From positions 1-60,193 of the IMG/VR virus record IMGVR_UViG_3300033148_003082: a stretch of DNA of 60,193 nucleotides; one strand, given 5' to 3'. A program made the translations under genes and the position numbers. The stretch is from a virus. Under the pieces are notes generated by a model. It was not told the origin of the DNA. It searched no databases and saw only the letters and a list, made by a program, of their open reading frames with translations. Shown piece by piece: positions 35,084 through 42,614 of the stretch (its first letter is position 1; the number at the start of each line of letters is the position of its first letter).

Positions 35084-35338
35084 ATGATTGATAGCAAGGA
35101 TCGGAAAAAGTATTTTATTATCGGTGTCTTTGTTGTCTTTTTTCTGTGTTGTTTGTGTTTTTGGATTATCCAACTTGCGTGGAATTCTTTAATGCCTATG
35201 TTCGGTTTGCCAGAGTTAGACTTTTGGCAAATGATAGATTTGTATTTTTTAGTCCAAGTGTTTTTCGTTTGGCCATTTGTAGTATTGACGAACAGGAAGA
35301 AGCGAAATAAAAAAGAGGCATTCCCGCGGGAAGAATAA
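35084..35338 (+). CDS. Small membrane protein
   Basis: 84 residues with two hydrophobic spans, near 11-31 (FIIGVFVVFFLCCLCFWIIQ) and 50-68. The tail is Lys/Arg rich. AAGGAG lies before the ATG. Function unknown; it is the only protein gene read from the rightward divergent promoter before the tRNA genes. Confidence 0.6.
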   Translation: MIDSKDRKKYFIIGVFVVFFLCCLCFWIIQLAWNSLMPMFGLPELDFWQMIDLYFLVQVFFVWPFVVLTNRKKRNKKEAFPREE

Positions 35339-35425
35339 TCTTACCCTTTGGTAGTCCTCTTATCGTGATGAATATATGTTATCAGATTACTTTGAATTGT
35401 CAATTGCAAGTGGACAGAATAACAA

Positions 35426-35521
35426 GGGCGTGATGGGTTTCGATTGGGTAAGGCATCTATGGGTGAAAGAATCCCGGACGAAACAGCCTCCAACGCCTGG
35501 GTTCGATTCCCAGAACGTCCA
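35426..35521 (+). ncRNA. tmRNA-like RNA lacking the messenger part, or aberrant tRNA
   Basis: The 5' end GGGCGTG-AT-GGGTTTCGATTGGG resembles the start of tmRNA (GGGxxxG then GGxTTCGACxGGG). The 3' end has a perfect T arm, CTGGG-TTCGATT-CCCAG, then AACGTCC plus A, which pairs with the 5' GGGCGT (one G-T wobble). AGGC and GCCT can form a P2-like helix between. Only about 96 nt separate the ends, with no anticodon arm and no tag reading frame, so it is not a normal tmRNA or tRNA. tRNA-Arg follows 4 bases later. Confidence 0.4.
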
Positions 35522-35525
35522 TTAA

Positions 35526-35599
35526 GAGACGGTAGTTCAACGGAGCAGAGCATATCCCTTCTAAGGATAAGATTGCAGGTTCAAATCCTGCCCGTCTCT
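35526..35599 (+). tRNA. tRNA-Arg (anticodon TCT)
   Basis: Acceptor GAGACGG pairs fully with CCGTCTC. D arm GTTC/GAGC, anticodon stem TATCC/GGATA with loop CTTCTAA, T arm GCAGG-TTCAAAT-CCTGC, discriminator T. CCA is not encoded. It reads AGA, a codon used often in this AT-leaning phage. Confidence 0.95.
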
Positions 35600-35633
35600 C
35601 ATTTTACAAACATTTAAAAAAGGAGAAATGAAA

Positions 35634-36038
35634 ATGTTTCAGTCTGTAACTATAGTGGGTTTCCTCGGTCGCCCGCCAGAAATGCGCTACCTTCCAAGTG
35701 GACAAGCGGTGACTAATATCTCTGTCGCAACTAGTCGTAAGTATACCGATTCTAATGAGCAGAAAGTTGATGAGACCACCTGGTTCAAAGTGTCTATATG
35801 GGGCGCCCAGGCGGAAGCTGTAAATCAGTACCTTAAGCAAGGCAGCAAAGTTTTGGTTATAGGCCGATTGCGTCCAGATCCAGAAACCGGAGGGCCCAAT
35901 ATTTGGACCCGTAATGATGGAACACCTGGAGCGAGTTTTGAAATCACAGCCAGCCAGGTAGTGTTTTTGTCTTCAAAGTCAGAAGATAGTGGAAGTGATC
36001 TGGTATTAGATAAGGATGAAGGCAGTATCCCGTTCTAA
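35634..36038 (+). CDS. ssb: Single-stranded DNA-binding protein
   Basis: 134 residues from the second ATG (35634), which has the better spacing from AGGAG; 35628 is possible. The OB-fold is clear: FQSVTIVGFLGRPPEMRYLP, NISVATSRKY, ETTWFKVSIWG and GSKVLVIGRLRPDP. The C-terminus DKDEGSIPF is a near-match to the DDDIPF tip that recruits partner proteins. It coats unwound DNA during replication. Confidence 0.95.
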   Translation: MFQSVTIVGFLGRPPEMRYLPSGQAVTNISVATSRKYTDSNEQKVDETTWFKVSIWGAQAEAVNQYLKQGSKVLVIGRLRPDPETGGPNIWTRNDGTPGASFEITASQVVFLSSKSEDSGSDLVLDKDEGSIPF

Positions 36039-36065
36039 CAATAAAGACGAATGTTGAAGAATTTT

Positions 36066-36099
36066 ATCCCGCCGCTATAAACACCAGCGGGATTTTCTT
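36066..36099 (+). terminator. Rho-independent terminator after ssb
   Basis: ATCCCGC pairs with GCGGGAT around a 14-base loop, followed by TTTCTT. Confidence 0.8.
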
Positions 36100-36106
36100 A
36101 ACTTTT

Positions 36107-36135
36107 TCCACAGCAATAATGTTTTTTGGTATAAT
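36107..36135 (+). promoter_or_regulatory. Predicted promoter
   Basis: TCCACA, 17-base spacer, TATAAT, directly after the ssb terminator and before the gene at 36179, which has GAGAGGGAG as ribosome site. Confidence 0.55.
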
Positions 36136-36178
36136 ATCTTTTTGTGGAAATAAAAGACTATTTTAAAGAGAGGGAGAT

Positions 36179-36814
36179 ATGCTTGCAGTAGAACAAGAAC
36201 GTAAAACTTATGTAGTGCCAGAAGATGTTTTGACAATAGAAGATGAAGCATTATTAATGGGGGTTAGAGACAGTATACGAGACAACTATTTTTTAGTAGG
36301 CCGAATAGCAAACAAGTATATTGAGATGACCTCAAGAGGCGGGCTGCCAGTTACCTTCCGAGACATTTATCACCAAGTTGGGAGAATTGTTGGGAAGGCT
36401 GATAGGACCATTAGATATTACGCTGAAGTAGAAAATTTTTATACAAGAGAGGATCAACTAGAATACGATATATTGCCGTTCAACTTCTTTGATTACGCCA
36501 GGGCTTATGCTAACTGGCGCGAGATATTGGATTACGCAATGGAATATCCCAGTTATTCACTAGGAGCAATCAAAAGAAAATTTGGCATAGATGGAATTGA
36601 GAACGGGACAGAAAATGAGCAAGAAATTCATAAAGGTTCTCGACAATTAGCCATTTATTCTCTTGCGAATTTGATTTCTGAGTTTTGCGATCATTTGATG
36701 GATCTTGCAGAAGAAAGCGAAGATGCGTTTGTAGTTGAGGATATTGATAAAATCAATCAATCTCTTCGCGGCTTATTGGCAAAACTGGTTGACAACTTTA
36801 GCGAAAGAGGCTAG
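36179..36814 (+). CDS. Hypothetical protein, possibly DNA-binding
   Basis: 211 residues with its own promoter and terminator, so a self-contained unit. The region FRDIYHQVGRIVGKADRTIR (about 61-80) could be a helix-turn-helix. The C-terminal half is helical and acidic. No family is recognised. An independently controlled gene next to ssb suggests a regulator or a replication accessory protein. Confidence 0.6.
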   Translation: MLAVEQERKTYVVPEDVLTIEDEALLMGVRDSIRDNYFLVGRIANKYIEMTSRGGLPVTFRDIYHQVGRIVGKADRTIRYYAEVENFYTREDQLEYDILPFNFFDYARAYANWREILDYAMEYPSYSLGAIKRKFGIDGIENGTENEQEIHKGSRQLAIYSLANLISEFCDHLMDLAEESEDAFVVEDIDKINQSLRGLLAKLVDNFSERG

Positions 36815-36858
36815 AATATATTTAGTGGGAAGCCCATCCCCGCTATTGCTCCCCGTGG

Positions 36859-36905
36859 TGTGCGCTGGTCTAGTCTCCGGATTAGCGCACATTATTTTTT
36901 TTAAT
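36859..36905 (+). terminator. Rho-independent terminator
   Basis: TGTGCGCT (36859-36866) pairs with AGCGCACA (36884-36891), followed by TTATTTTTTTT. It ends the unit at 36179-36814 before the convergent leftward operon. Confidence 0.85.
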
Positions 36906-36917
36906 CTTTTTTAAAGT

Positions 36918-37013
36918 TTACGGAATTGGTCTTGCAGATGCGTATGGAAAAACCAACAACCAGATTGTTAAAACAATAAGCAAAGCAATTGTTAGGCGAT
37001 TTTCAATATCCAC
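36918..37013 (-). CDS. 31-residue membrane peptide
   Basis: Found by reading the gap. The GTG at 37013 follows GGAGGGG. Reads MDIENRLTIALLIVLTIWLL and ends FPYASARPIP: one hydrophobic span with a signal-peptide-like end (ASA). It overlaps the 18-codon ORF. Likely a membrane microprotein. Confidence 0.5.
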   Translation of the reverse strand: MDIENRLTIALLIVLTIWLLVFPYASARPIP

Positions 37014-37059
37014 GGGTCCCCTCCTTTGTAATTAGCGGGTCAGCTTCGTCCATAATCAT
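37003..37059 (-). CDS. 18-residue leader peptide
   Basis: The ATG at 37059 follows AAAAGGAG with good spacing. Reads MIMDEADPLITKEGTRGY. Its 3' end encodes the ribosome site of the next ORF (ACAAAGGAGGGG), so it may couple translation. Very short, so it is offered with caution. Confidence 0.35.
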   Translation of the reverse strand: MIMDEADPLITKEGTRGY

Positions 37060-37087
37060 AACAACTCCTTTTCTAAATATCGTTCAG

Positions 37088-37110
37088 ATTATAGCATATT
37101 TTTGTTTTTC
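37088..37110 (-). promoter_or_regulatory. Predicted extended -10 promoter, leftward
   Basis: TGCTATAAT on the minus strand (TATAAT at 37093-37088), with no good -35. It precedes the 18- and 31-codon ORFs. Confidence 0.45.
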
Positions 37111-37402
37111 ACGGCGATATGTTAATGTCTGTTTTTTCCTGTGGGTTTTTCAATGCTTCCAGCTCTTTGAGCAAAAGTTCATTGGCAAAGGTTTCCTGAA
37201 CGAGCTGCTCTTTCAGTCTTTCGTTTTCTGCTACTAGGCTTCCTATATCCTCTAGCATCCTGCCCGATGACTCAAGGCAGTACTGATTCTGCTCTTCAAT
37301 CACTTTGATGCGGACTTCGAGTTTGCCAACTAGCTCAATATAAGCATCTTCCATATCAGACATTTCTTGCTCATATTTGTTTTCTATATCTTGCAGGTTC
37401 AT
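37109..37402 (-). CDS. Coiled-coil small protein
   Basis: 97 residues of nearly continuous heptads (EQEMSDMEDAYIELVGKLEV, ENERLKEQLVQETFANELLL). Ribosome site AAGGAG before the ATG. Probably a scaffold or regulatory oligomer. Overlaps the next gene by 4 bases. Confidence 0.6.
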   Translation of the reverse strand: MNLQDIENKYEQEMSDMEDAYIELVGKLEVRIKVIEEQNQYCLESSGRMLEDIGSLVAENERLKEQLVQETFANELLLKELEALKNPQEKTDINISP

Positions 37403-37887
37403 TGTTCACTCCTTAGCCAGTCAGGAAAAAGCTTTGGCTTCAATCCTTCTCCTTGGCAATCCAAAACATATCTTTCGTATTCATCCCACTTACGCAGGGC
37501 AATCTCGTTAGCGTATTTTTCAAAGTCTGGACGCATAGTCATTCCGTTGTAATGTGCTTGTGATATTATTCGCTCAAACTCATCTTTCCCGTCAAGGGAG
37601 CTCGGTTTTACCGGCAGTCCACAAAAACACGCTTCTCCTGGGGCTAGTGGGGAGTTGGGGCAATAAAATTGTACCTCCGTATACTTAGCAATCTTGTCTA
37701 ACGCTATGGATACAGTGAGCATGTTGTCCTGCAAGCGTGTATTTTCAGCCTCAAGTGTATCTATTGTATCCCGTAACTTAATGTTCTCTGTAATTTTGTC
37801 GTGTGTTACGTGTTCAATAGTTGCAAGTTGCTCTTTAAGTTCTATGACAAGAAGCTCACTTATCGTCATTGATGGATGCGGTTTCAT
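37399..37887 (-). CDS. Hypothetical protein with N-terminal coiled coil
   Basis: 162 residues from the ATG at 37887 (after AAGGAGG). The N-terminal 70 residues are coiled coil. A Cys-bearing middle (YCPNSPLAPGEACFCGLP) could bind metal. The C-terminus PDWLRSEQ belongs to the tail pattern seen in several neighbours. Confidence 0.6.
   Translation of the reverse strand: MKPHPSMTISELLVIELKEQLATIEHVTHDKITENIKLRDTIDTLEAENTRLQDNMLTVSIALDKIAKYTEVQFYCPNSPLAPGEACFCGLPVKPSSLDGKDEFERIISQAHYNGMTMRPDFEKYANEIALRKWDEYERYVLDCQGEGLKPKLFPDWLRSEQ
37400..37422 (-). repeat. Start-associated cassette at a gene junction
   Basis: Minus strand reads GACTGGCTAAGGAGTGAACA then the start ATG. It resembles the junctions at 37885, 38334, 41685, 57629, 57814 and 58182. 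Confidence 0.5.
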
Positions 37888-38336
37888 CGTTCCTCCTTGT
37901 CTAGCCTGTCGATAAGCAAGCAAGCTGGCATCATATGAGCATTTTCTTCATTGTCTTTGCTTATAAACTCCTCAATCACTCGTTTGGTAATCTCTTCGTC
38001 TGTTTCCGGCTTCCACTCAGTTTTTACCAACGTATCTAAAAAGTCTGGAAATATTACAAATTGTTTTCTGTGGTTATCGTATTCTTTTGTTACCGCCCAA
38101 ACCATATTAGCTTCTTGTTCTGTAATGCCGTCCACCGCCAATCTTGGCCCTTCTTCACTAACAAGGGAAAGAGAATCAAGATAATTCTTGAACCATGAAT
38201 TTCTGTGCCAGCCGTCTATCGTTATAAATGACAAATACCTTTGAAAAGCTCTATATAGTACTGCTCTCGCTTTTTGACTAATGAAGGCTTTGTCATTCTC
38301 GCTTATTTCTTTTTCCCAATATTCTTCCCATTTCAT
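37884..38336 (-). CDS. Hypothetical protein sharing a C-terminal tail with two other genes
   Basis: 150 residues, helical and charged. Its C-terminus reads PETDEEITKRVIEE then CLLIDRLDKEER, nearly the same as the ends of the gene at 58188 and of the frame at 41684-42073. The last codons contain the ribosome site and start of the next gene. Function unknown. Confidence 0.6.
   Translation of the reverse strand: MKWEEYWEKEISENDKAFISQKARAVLYRAFQRYLSFITIDGWHRNSWFKNYLDSLSLVSEEGPRLAVDGITEQEANMVWAVTKEYDNHRKQFVIFPDFLDTLVKTEWKPETDEEITKRVIEEFISKDNEENAHMMPACLLIDRLDKEER
37885..37910 (-). repeat. Start-associated cassette at a gene junction
   Basis: Minus strand reads GACAGGCTAGACAAGGAGGA then ACGATG. 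The GGCTAGAC-x-AAGGAG order recurs at other junctions. Confidence 0.5.
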
Positions 38337-38533
38337 CGTTCACTCCTTTGGTCTAGCCACTCTAGCCTCTCATTACCCCTTGAGCATAAGTGAAAACATT
38401 CCTTCTTGCCTCTACTATTTATTATTTCCACAAATACCCAATATTTAGGAAGTCGCTCTTTTTGAAGCAGTTCATGGTTCGCTATCATTCCGCATCCGTC
38501 ACAAGTAAATATCTCTCTGTGCGCAATACTCAT
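38333..38533 (-). CDS. Small protein with a CxxC pair
   Basis: 66 residues. FTCDGCGMIANHE at the N-terminus may bind zinc together with the later Cys-His (ECFHLC). The C-terminus LEWLDQRSER is the tail pattern of this operon. AGGAGG precedes the ATG; neighbours overlap by 4 bases. Confidence 0.6.
   Translation of the reverse strand: MSIAHREIFTCDGCGMIANHELLQKERLPKYWVFVEIINSRGKKECFHLCSRGNERLEWLDQRSER
38334..38360 (-). repeat. Start-associated cassette at a gene junction
   Basis: Minus strand reads TGGCTAGACCAAAGGAGTGA then ACGATG. Confidence 0.5.
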
Positions 38534-38706
38534 TTATCCTCCTGGTAAAGCGATCCCGCAACCCATCCACCAAAAGCAGGGAGAAAGAAGGCAAGAAACA
38601 CATTCAATATATCTATTGTCCATCCGTCAAAATACAAGATGGCTGTTCCCGTTATGACGCCAATGTAAAAGGTTAATAAAATTAAAGCAAGCATGTATCT
38701 TTTCAT
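38530..38706 (-). CDS. Small membrane protein (58 residues)
   Basis: Found by reading the gap. MKRYMLALILLTFYIGVITG and a second hydrophobic stretch (FLAFFLPAFGGWVAGS). ACAAGGAG precedes the ATG at 38706, and its stop overlaps the next start. Confidence 0.6.
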   Translation of the reverse strand: MKRYMLALILLTFYIGVITGTAILYFDGWTIDILNVFLAFFLPAFGGWVAGSLYQEDK

Positions 38707-38924
38707 TTGTTCTCCTTGTTTATTTTTTCCATGAAATCAAGTATCCCCGCATGAATGCCACACATTACGTCCTTGCAAATTTCTCCATCTTTTTCAATGT
38801 ACCAACGCATCCCCTGTTCTTCAAGCTCTTGGCAATCATCGCTAAGTTCTTCTATCGTTTCACCCCATGCTTTTGGGGCATAAAATATACCGCAATTGTA
38901 ACTAGCCATTAGTTTGTAAGTCAC
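38703..38924 (-). CDS. Small hypothetical protein with GTG start
   Basis: 73 residues. GTG at 38924 follows AAGGAG. SYNCGIFYAPKAWGETIEEL and a Cys near the C-terminus. Acidic. Function unknown. Confidence 0.55.
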   Translation of the reverse strand: MTYKLMASYNCGIFYAPKAWGETIEELSDDCQELEEQGMRWYIEKDGEICKDVMCGIHAGILDFMEKINKENK

Positions 38925-39238
38925 TGTATTCTCCTTACGTAGCGTATTTTGTTCTGTCTTGCTTTTTTTAATATCGCAAACCGAGAACGTCCTAACAAAC
39001 TGGGTGACTTAGTGCCGTAATAGGGATACTCTTCTTCAAGCGCTTTGTATTCCCACAATTCCCATTCAAGCCCGTTCCTTTCGGGAATGTGTTTCTTTCT
39101 AGGTACGTAATTAATGCTGTGTTTTCCCGCTTGAGCAATGATTGCTAAAGGACTGTGATGCGACAAGGGTGGGATCCTGCACCCGTAATCAGGATATTTA
39201 TTTTTTAGTATGTTTATCTCGTTCGTTGTCCAGTTCAT
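38921..39238 (-). CDS. Tandem SANT/Myb-like repeat protein
   Basis: 105 residues from the ATG at 39238 (after CAGGAG). Two aligned halves: NWTTNEINILKNKYPDYG and EWELWEYKALEEEYPYYG, each followed by P-x-L-x(5)-A-I and an A-x(4)-I-x-Y-V-x-R ending. Such Trp-centred repeats suggest DNA binding. It overlaps the LexA-like gene by 41 bases. Confidence 0.55.
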   Translation of the reverse strand: MNWTTNEINILKNKYPDYGCRIPPLSHHSPLAIIAQAGKHSINYVPRKKHIPERNGLEWELWEYKALEEEYPYYGTKSPSLLGRSRFAILKKARQNKIRYVRRIQ

Positions 39239-39641
39239 AAGTCTCCTGTTTCTCAAGTAACTTTGGCAGCCAAGCAGGCGCATATCTTCTCGGCTCAGCC
39301 AATTTCCCGATAATAATAATCTTTTGTTCTTTTGCCAACGATGCCAACATATTTACGATTGTTGATCCGTGGGGAATATTAAACTCTGTTGAGATTTCTC
39401 TTGTCGTTGGCGGTCTGTAATTTTCTAAGAAATAACTCGATATAAATTCTGCGACTTTATCATAATCGTGTTTCCGATAATCAGAACAGGTCCGAGATTT
39501 GTGACTTGGGAATTGGCTCAATATCAGACATACAGCAGAAGGAGAAAGACCGCGACTAGCAGCAATGTCAGCCATGGAAAGATTGGAGTTGTGATAGGTA
39601 TCGAATATTTCTTGATTTCTTTCTTCTTTAGATTTATTCAT
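39198..39641 (-). CDS. HTH regulator, LexA-like winged helix
   Basis: 147 residues. An N-terminal helix-turn-helix (SMADIAASRGLSPSAVCLIL) and a second one (RPPTTREISTEFNIPHGSTI) like the LexA DNA-binding start, but no serine peptidase domain. GGAG lies 6 bases before the ATG. Probably a transcription or replication control protein. Confidence 0.6.
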   Translation of the reverse strand: MNKSKEERNQEIFDTYHNSNLSMADIAASRGLSPSAVCLILSQFPSHKSRTCSDYRKHDYDKVAEFISSYFLENYRPPTTREISTEFNIPHGSTIVNMLASLAKEQKIIIIGKLAEPRRYAPAWLPKLLEKQETYELDNERDKHTKK

Positions 39642-40026
39642 CAAAATCTCCAAAAAGTTGCTGGACAGGAATGGGATTATTTTCGCAGTCGCACGATTTC
39701 ATAACAAATGTCTTTCCATCCGTTAAAACGATAGGCTTTAATCCGCATCTGCCACAAGCGGGCAAATTGCTTTCTTGTTTGTAATCCTCGCTGGTGTTAT
39801 TTAGAAAAGTGTGCATGAGATTTAATAAGCTTTCATCCTCTACGTGTTTTAACAATTCGCCCACGACTTGCCGGCCCAAAGCAATCATTGAATTTGCGCG
39901 CAGTATATCTTCCTGGTTAGGAGACAAGGGTGATCCATGCCTTAGCCAGGTTTGATAATGTTTTTGGCACAATCCTCTAGCGTAATGTTTGTGATCGCAA
40001 AACCATAACTTGCATTTCTTTTTCAT
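39634..40026 (-). CDS. Cys-rich protein of phage origin
   Basis: 130 residues. The N-terminus (CDHKHYARGLCQKHYQTWLR) is a known small-phage pattern with Cys/His ligands; the C-terminus has CGRCGLKP and SCDCENNP. It probably binds two zinc atoms. AAGGAAA precedes the ATG. Confidence 0.6.
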   Translation of the reverse strand: MKKKCKLWFCDHKHYARGLCQKHYQTWLRHGSPLSPNQEDILRANSMIALGRQVVGELLKHVEDESLLNLMHTFLNNTSEDYKQESNLPACGRCGLKPIVLTDGKTFVMKSCDCENNPIPVQQLFGDFDE

Positions 40027-40211
40027 AATCGTTTTTCCTTTCTTGCTTGTTGTTTCTTTTCCAAATAAACCATAAAGTAATTGCAAGCACACTGCTTGGA
40101 ATCTTTGCCAAAAGTTGTTCCCAGTCTTATTTGTCTTTCGTGACAAGACAGAGTGTGTCCGTTAATAAATTCTTGTTTCCCGATTTTTTTATAAACGTTT
40201 TTGTCAGCCAC
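40023..40211 (-). CDS. Small hypothetical protein with GTG start
   Basis: 62 residues with several cysteines (SCHERQIRLGT, KQCACNYF). GTG follows AAGGAG. Overlaps the next gene by 4 bases. Confidence 0.55.
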   Translation of the reverse strand: MADKNVYKKIGKQEFINGHTLSCHERQIRLGTTFGKDSKQCACNYFMVYLEKKQQARKEKRL

Positions 40212-40240
40212 TGGTTTCTCCTTTTCTAAGCATTTGCAAA

Positions 40241-41386
40241 CTAGCCCTTGATTACACCTAGTGGGGTTAATTTTACTTTTATCTTTACTAAATCCTTCTG
40301 GTTTTCCATTACTTCGTCAATGTCTTTATAAGCACCAGGAGCTTCGTCAAGATCGCCAGCATTTCTCAAGCCGTGAATAATTCCTTTCATTTTCCCTTGC
40401 TCTTGTTCAAGGTTTAATTCTCGTTTGGCTTGCTTTCTTCCCATTTTGCGACCTGCACCATGAGAACAAGACATAAAACTTTCTGGATTTCCTAATCCTT
40501 CAACAATATAACTACTTGTTCCCATTGAGCCGGGGATTATTCCCTCAAGTCCTACCGTTGCCTTCGTTGCCCCTTTGCGATGAATCAGTACATTGTTTTT
40601 GTAGTGATGCTCAAAGGCTGCATAGTTGTGATGAATATTTACGGTATGCGCATCTTCTGCCCCCGTTATCTTGTTAATAATCGCCAATGATTTACTCATC
40701 ATTAGTGACCGGCTTGCTTCTGCAAAACGGAGACAATAATTCATAGCTTCGTAATATTCTTTTCCTTCAGGTGTTTCCATTGGAAGAAAAGACAAGTCCT
40801 TGTTTGGAATATCTGACAGCCATCGCTCACATAACTTCTTTGCTTTATCGTGATATTCTTTTGCTGTTTTGAAACCAAAGTTTCTTGATCCAGAATGAAT
40901 CATTAACCAAATATGCCCATCATCACCCTTCTGAATCTCAATGAAGTGATTGCCTCCCCCCAATGTGCCAAGCTGTTTCTTTGCTGATTGTAGTTCCTGT
41001 TGGATTATCTGAATATCAGGAGCATAATCAAATCCATCCCAGTCTTGCGGTTCTTTATTGTGATTAAATCCTACTGGAATAGATGTCCTAATTTGCCCCA
41101 TAATTTCTTTTATAGTTTCTGTGTCAATTTCATTTAGAGACAATTTAGACGCTATCATTCCGCACCCAATGTCCACGCCAACAGCGTTAGGTACTATTAC
41201 TCCCTGCGTTGCCATTACTCCGCCAATAGGCATGCCATATCCCTGATGACTGTCTGGCATTATAGCAATCCACTTCCAAGCAAAAGAAAGGTTTGCCAAA
41301 TCCTTTGCCTGATTTAATGCCCCCTCTTCTATATCATCAAGCCATAACTTAATCGGTAGCCGTTCTGTTGAAATTACTTTATTCAT
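40241..41386 (-). CDS. rtcB: RNA-splicing ligase RtcB
   Basis: 381 residues. Landmarks: NAVGVDIGCGMIASK (metal-binding Asp and Cys), LGTLGGGNHFIEIQ, LMIHSGSRNFG, NIHHNYAAFEHH and the guanylated-His segment SCSHGAGRKMGR. RtcB joins RNA 3'-phosphate or cyclic phosphate ends to 5'-OH ends, as left by anticodon nucleases. AAAAGGAG lies before the ATG. A second RNA ligase is encoded 1.6 kb upstream in the same operon. Confidence 0.95.
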   Translation of the reverse strand: MNKVISTERLPIKLWLDDIEEGALNQAKDLANLSFAWKWIAIMPDSHQGYGMPIGGVMATQGVIVPNAVGVDIGCGMIASKLSLNEIDTETIKEIMGQIRTSIPVGFNHNKEPQDWDGFDYAPDIQIIQQELQSAKKQLGTLGGGNHFIEIQKGDDGHIWLMIHSGSRNFGFKTAKEYHDKAKKLCERWLSDIPNKDLSFLPMETPEGKEYYEAMNYCLRFAEASRSLMMSKSLAIINKITGAEDAHTVNIHHNYAAFEHHYKNNVLIHRKGATKATVGLEGIIPGSMGTSSYIVEGLGNPESFMSCSHGAGRKMGRKQAKRELNLEQEQGKMKGIIHGLRNAGDLDEAPGAYKDIDEVMENQKDLVKIKVKLTPLGVIKG

Positions 41387-41399
41387 TGGCTTTCTCCTT

Positions 41400-41687
41400 T
41401 TATTTTGGAACGTCTACGTTTTTCCAGTATAGTACTTTAACAGGTAGCGGGAACCCTGGTTCCGAACACCAGCTTGCGCCATTCCAAAGCACTCCATATA
41501 TTTTATCTTTCCCATCTTGATCTCCGCGGAATGAATAAAAATCGGCATATACCAAGTCAACTACAGTGTTGACTTCTGGAAGTTCGTCTTTTACATCTAT
41601 CCAGCTTTTCTCTTTCTTTGTTATATATCCAAAAAACCAACCAGTCATAAACATGACAAGCAATGCGATTATTGTACCTGCGGTCAT
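41400..41687 (-). CDS. Membrane-anchored DUF551-like protein
   Basis: 95 residues: a hydrophobic N-terminus (IIALLVMFMTGWFFGYITKK) then WIDVKDELPEVNTVVDLVY and the Trp-rich ending VLYWKNVDVPK, the pattern of DUF551. The start overlaps the end of the upstream extension at 41684 as ATGA. Confidence 0.6.
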   Translation of the reverse strand: MTAGTIIALLVMFMTGWFFGYITKKEKSWIDVKDELPEVNTVVDLVYADFYSFRGDQDGKDKIYGVLWNGASWCSEPGFPLPVKVLYWKNVDVPK

Positions 41688-41791
41688 TTGTCACTCCTTC
41701 GGTCTAGCCAGTCTTTTATCTTTTTGAGATGTGCCATACATGCACCCAATTCCCAAACATCATAATTCTTCGGGTCGCCTGTTTCTTTCCA
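41684..41791 (-). other. C-terminal extension of the upstream gene beyond an in-frame TGA
   Basis: After the TGA at 41792-41794 the same frame stays open for 35 codons (WKETGDPKNYDVWELGACMA, then IKDWLDRRSDK) and ends exactly on the ATGA of the next gene. The end matches the tails of neighbours (DWL or RL then Arg/Glu). It looks like the lost end of the gene, reached only by readthrough or in a revertant. Confidence 0.6.
41685..41713 (-). repeat. Start-associated cassette at a gene junction
   Basis: Minus strand reads GACTGGCTAGACCGAAGGAG then TGACAAATG. Variants AAGGAGTGACAAATG recur at 42612 and 42802. Confidence 0.5.
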
Positions 41792-42073
41792 TCACTGTTC
41801 TATCGTCCGGATGGTAATCTTTTCGTCGGTTTCTGGTTTGTCAAACTCGACATGATTACATTTATTACAAATCATTGCACTTTGTAGCCGTCCCCATCTA
41901 ACGGCATTAGTTCTTGACATTCTACCGTTGCACATTGGGCAACCGTTCTCACCAACAAAGGAATTGAGGATTTCTTCAAGAGCGTGGAAGTCAATAAAGT
42001 TTTGTCCGATCTCGTTGCCGTACAGGTGTTTCTTGCAATCCTTAAGTATCGCATCTGCTGTCTCTTGTTTCAT
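41792..42073 (-). CDS. Zinc-finger protein, probably truncated by an in-frame stop
   Basis: 93 residues up to TGA. GCPMCNGRM and ICNKCNHVEF form two zinc-ligand pairs. The frame ends in PETDEKITIRTIEQ, then TGA, then an open extension (41684-41791). In the genes at 37884 and 58188 the same ETDEEITKRVIE segment is followed by 20-30 more residues, so this gene should be longer. Without the extension it would leave the only gap of about 100 bases in a run of overlapping genes. Confidence 0.65.
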   Translation of the reverse strand: MKQETADAILKDCKKHLYGNEIGQNFIDFHALEEILNSFVGENGCPMCNGRMSRTNAVRWGRLQSAMICNKCNHVEFDKPETDEKITIRTIEQ

Positions 42074-42333
42074 TTGTCCTCCACTTTGTTAAAAATTCCA
42101 AATTCCATCAAAAACTCAATATGACTTTTCAAGCTCGTTGCTTCAAATTGAATATCTTTATCCCAATCAACAAGTTTATTATCAGCGAATCTCAGAAAGC
42201 AATTCAAACATATTTCATCATCGCGGTATTTTTCGGGAATTGCTTGCTCCCAAATATCCGTTGGCACACAAAAACCAATAGGCATTTCATTGTGACACAG
42301 GGAGCATCTTGAACGTGTTGGTATCTTATTCAT
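42070..42333 (-). CDS. Zinc-binding small protein
   Basis: 87 residues. SRCSLCHNEMPIGFC and ICLNCFLRFAD are spaced zinc-ligand pairs. GGAGGAC precedes the ATG. Confidence 0.6.
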   Translation of the reverse strand: MNKIPTRSRCSLCHNEMPIGFCVPTDIWEQAIPEKYRDDEICLNCFLRFADNKLVDWDKDIQFEATSLKSHIEFLMEFGIFNKVEDK

Positions 42334-42614
42334 TTGTCCTCCTGGTTTACTGTTACCTTGATATTGCCCATAACTGGATGAACCTGTCCGGCGATTGTGA
42401 CCTTCCTGTCATTCATTCTCTCAAGCTGTTCAGCAATCTTGTTCACGCTTCTTGTTAGTATACGGATACTGGCATCCACTGATTTACCGGCAGTGTAGGT
42501 TTCTTCAGCAATAGCAATCAGGGCGTGGGCGATAACTTGGTCTTGTATATTGTCGGGAATCCCGAAGCCTACCATCCTGCCAGCCTTGTTTTTTGCTTTT
42601 TCCAAGTGGTTCAT
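42330..42614 (-). CDS. Hypothetical helical protein
   Basis: 94 residues, helical N-terminal two thirds and a beta tail (KVTIAGQVHPVMGNIKVTV). AAGGAGTGAC precedes the ATG. No family recognised. Confidence 0.55.
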   Translation of the reverse strand: MNHLEKAKNKAGRMVGFGIPDNIQDQVIAHALIAIAEETYTAGKSVDASIRILTRSVNKIAEQLERMNDRKVTIAGQVHPVMGNIKVTVNQEDK

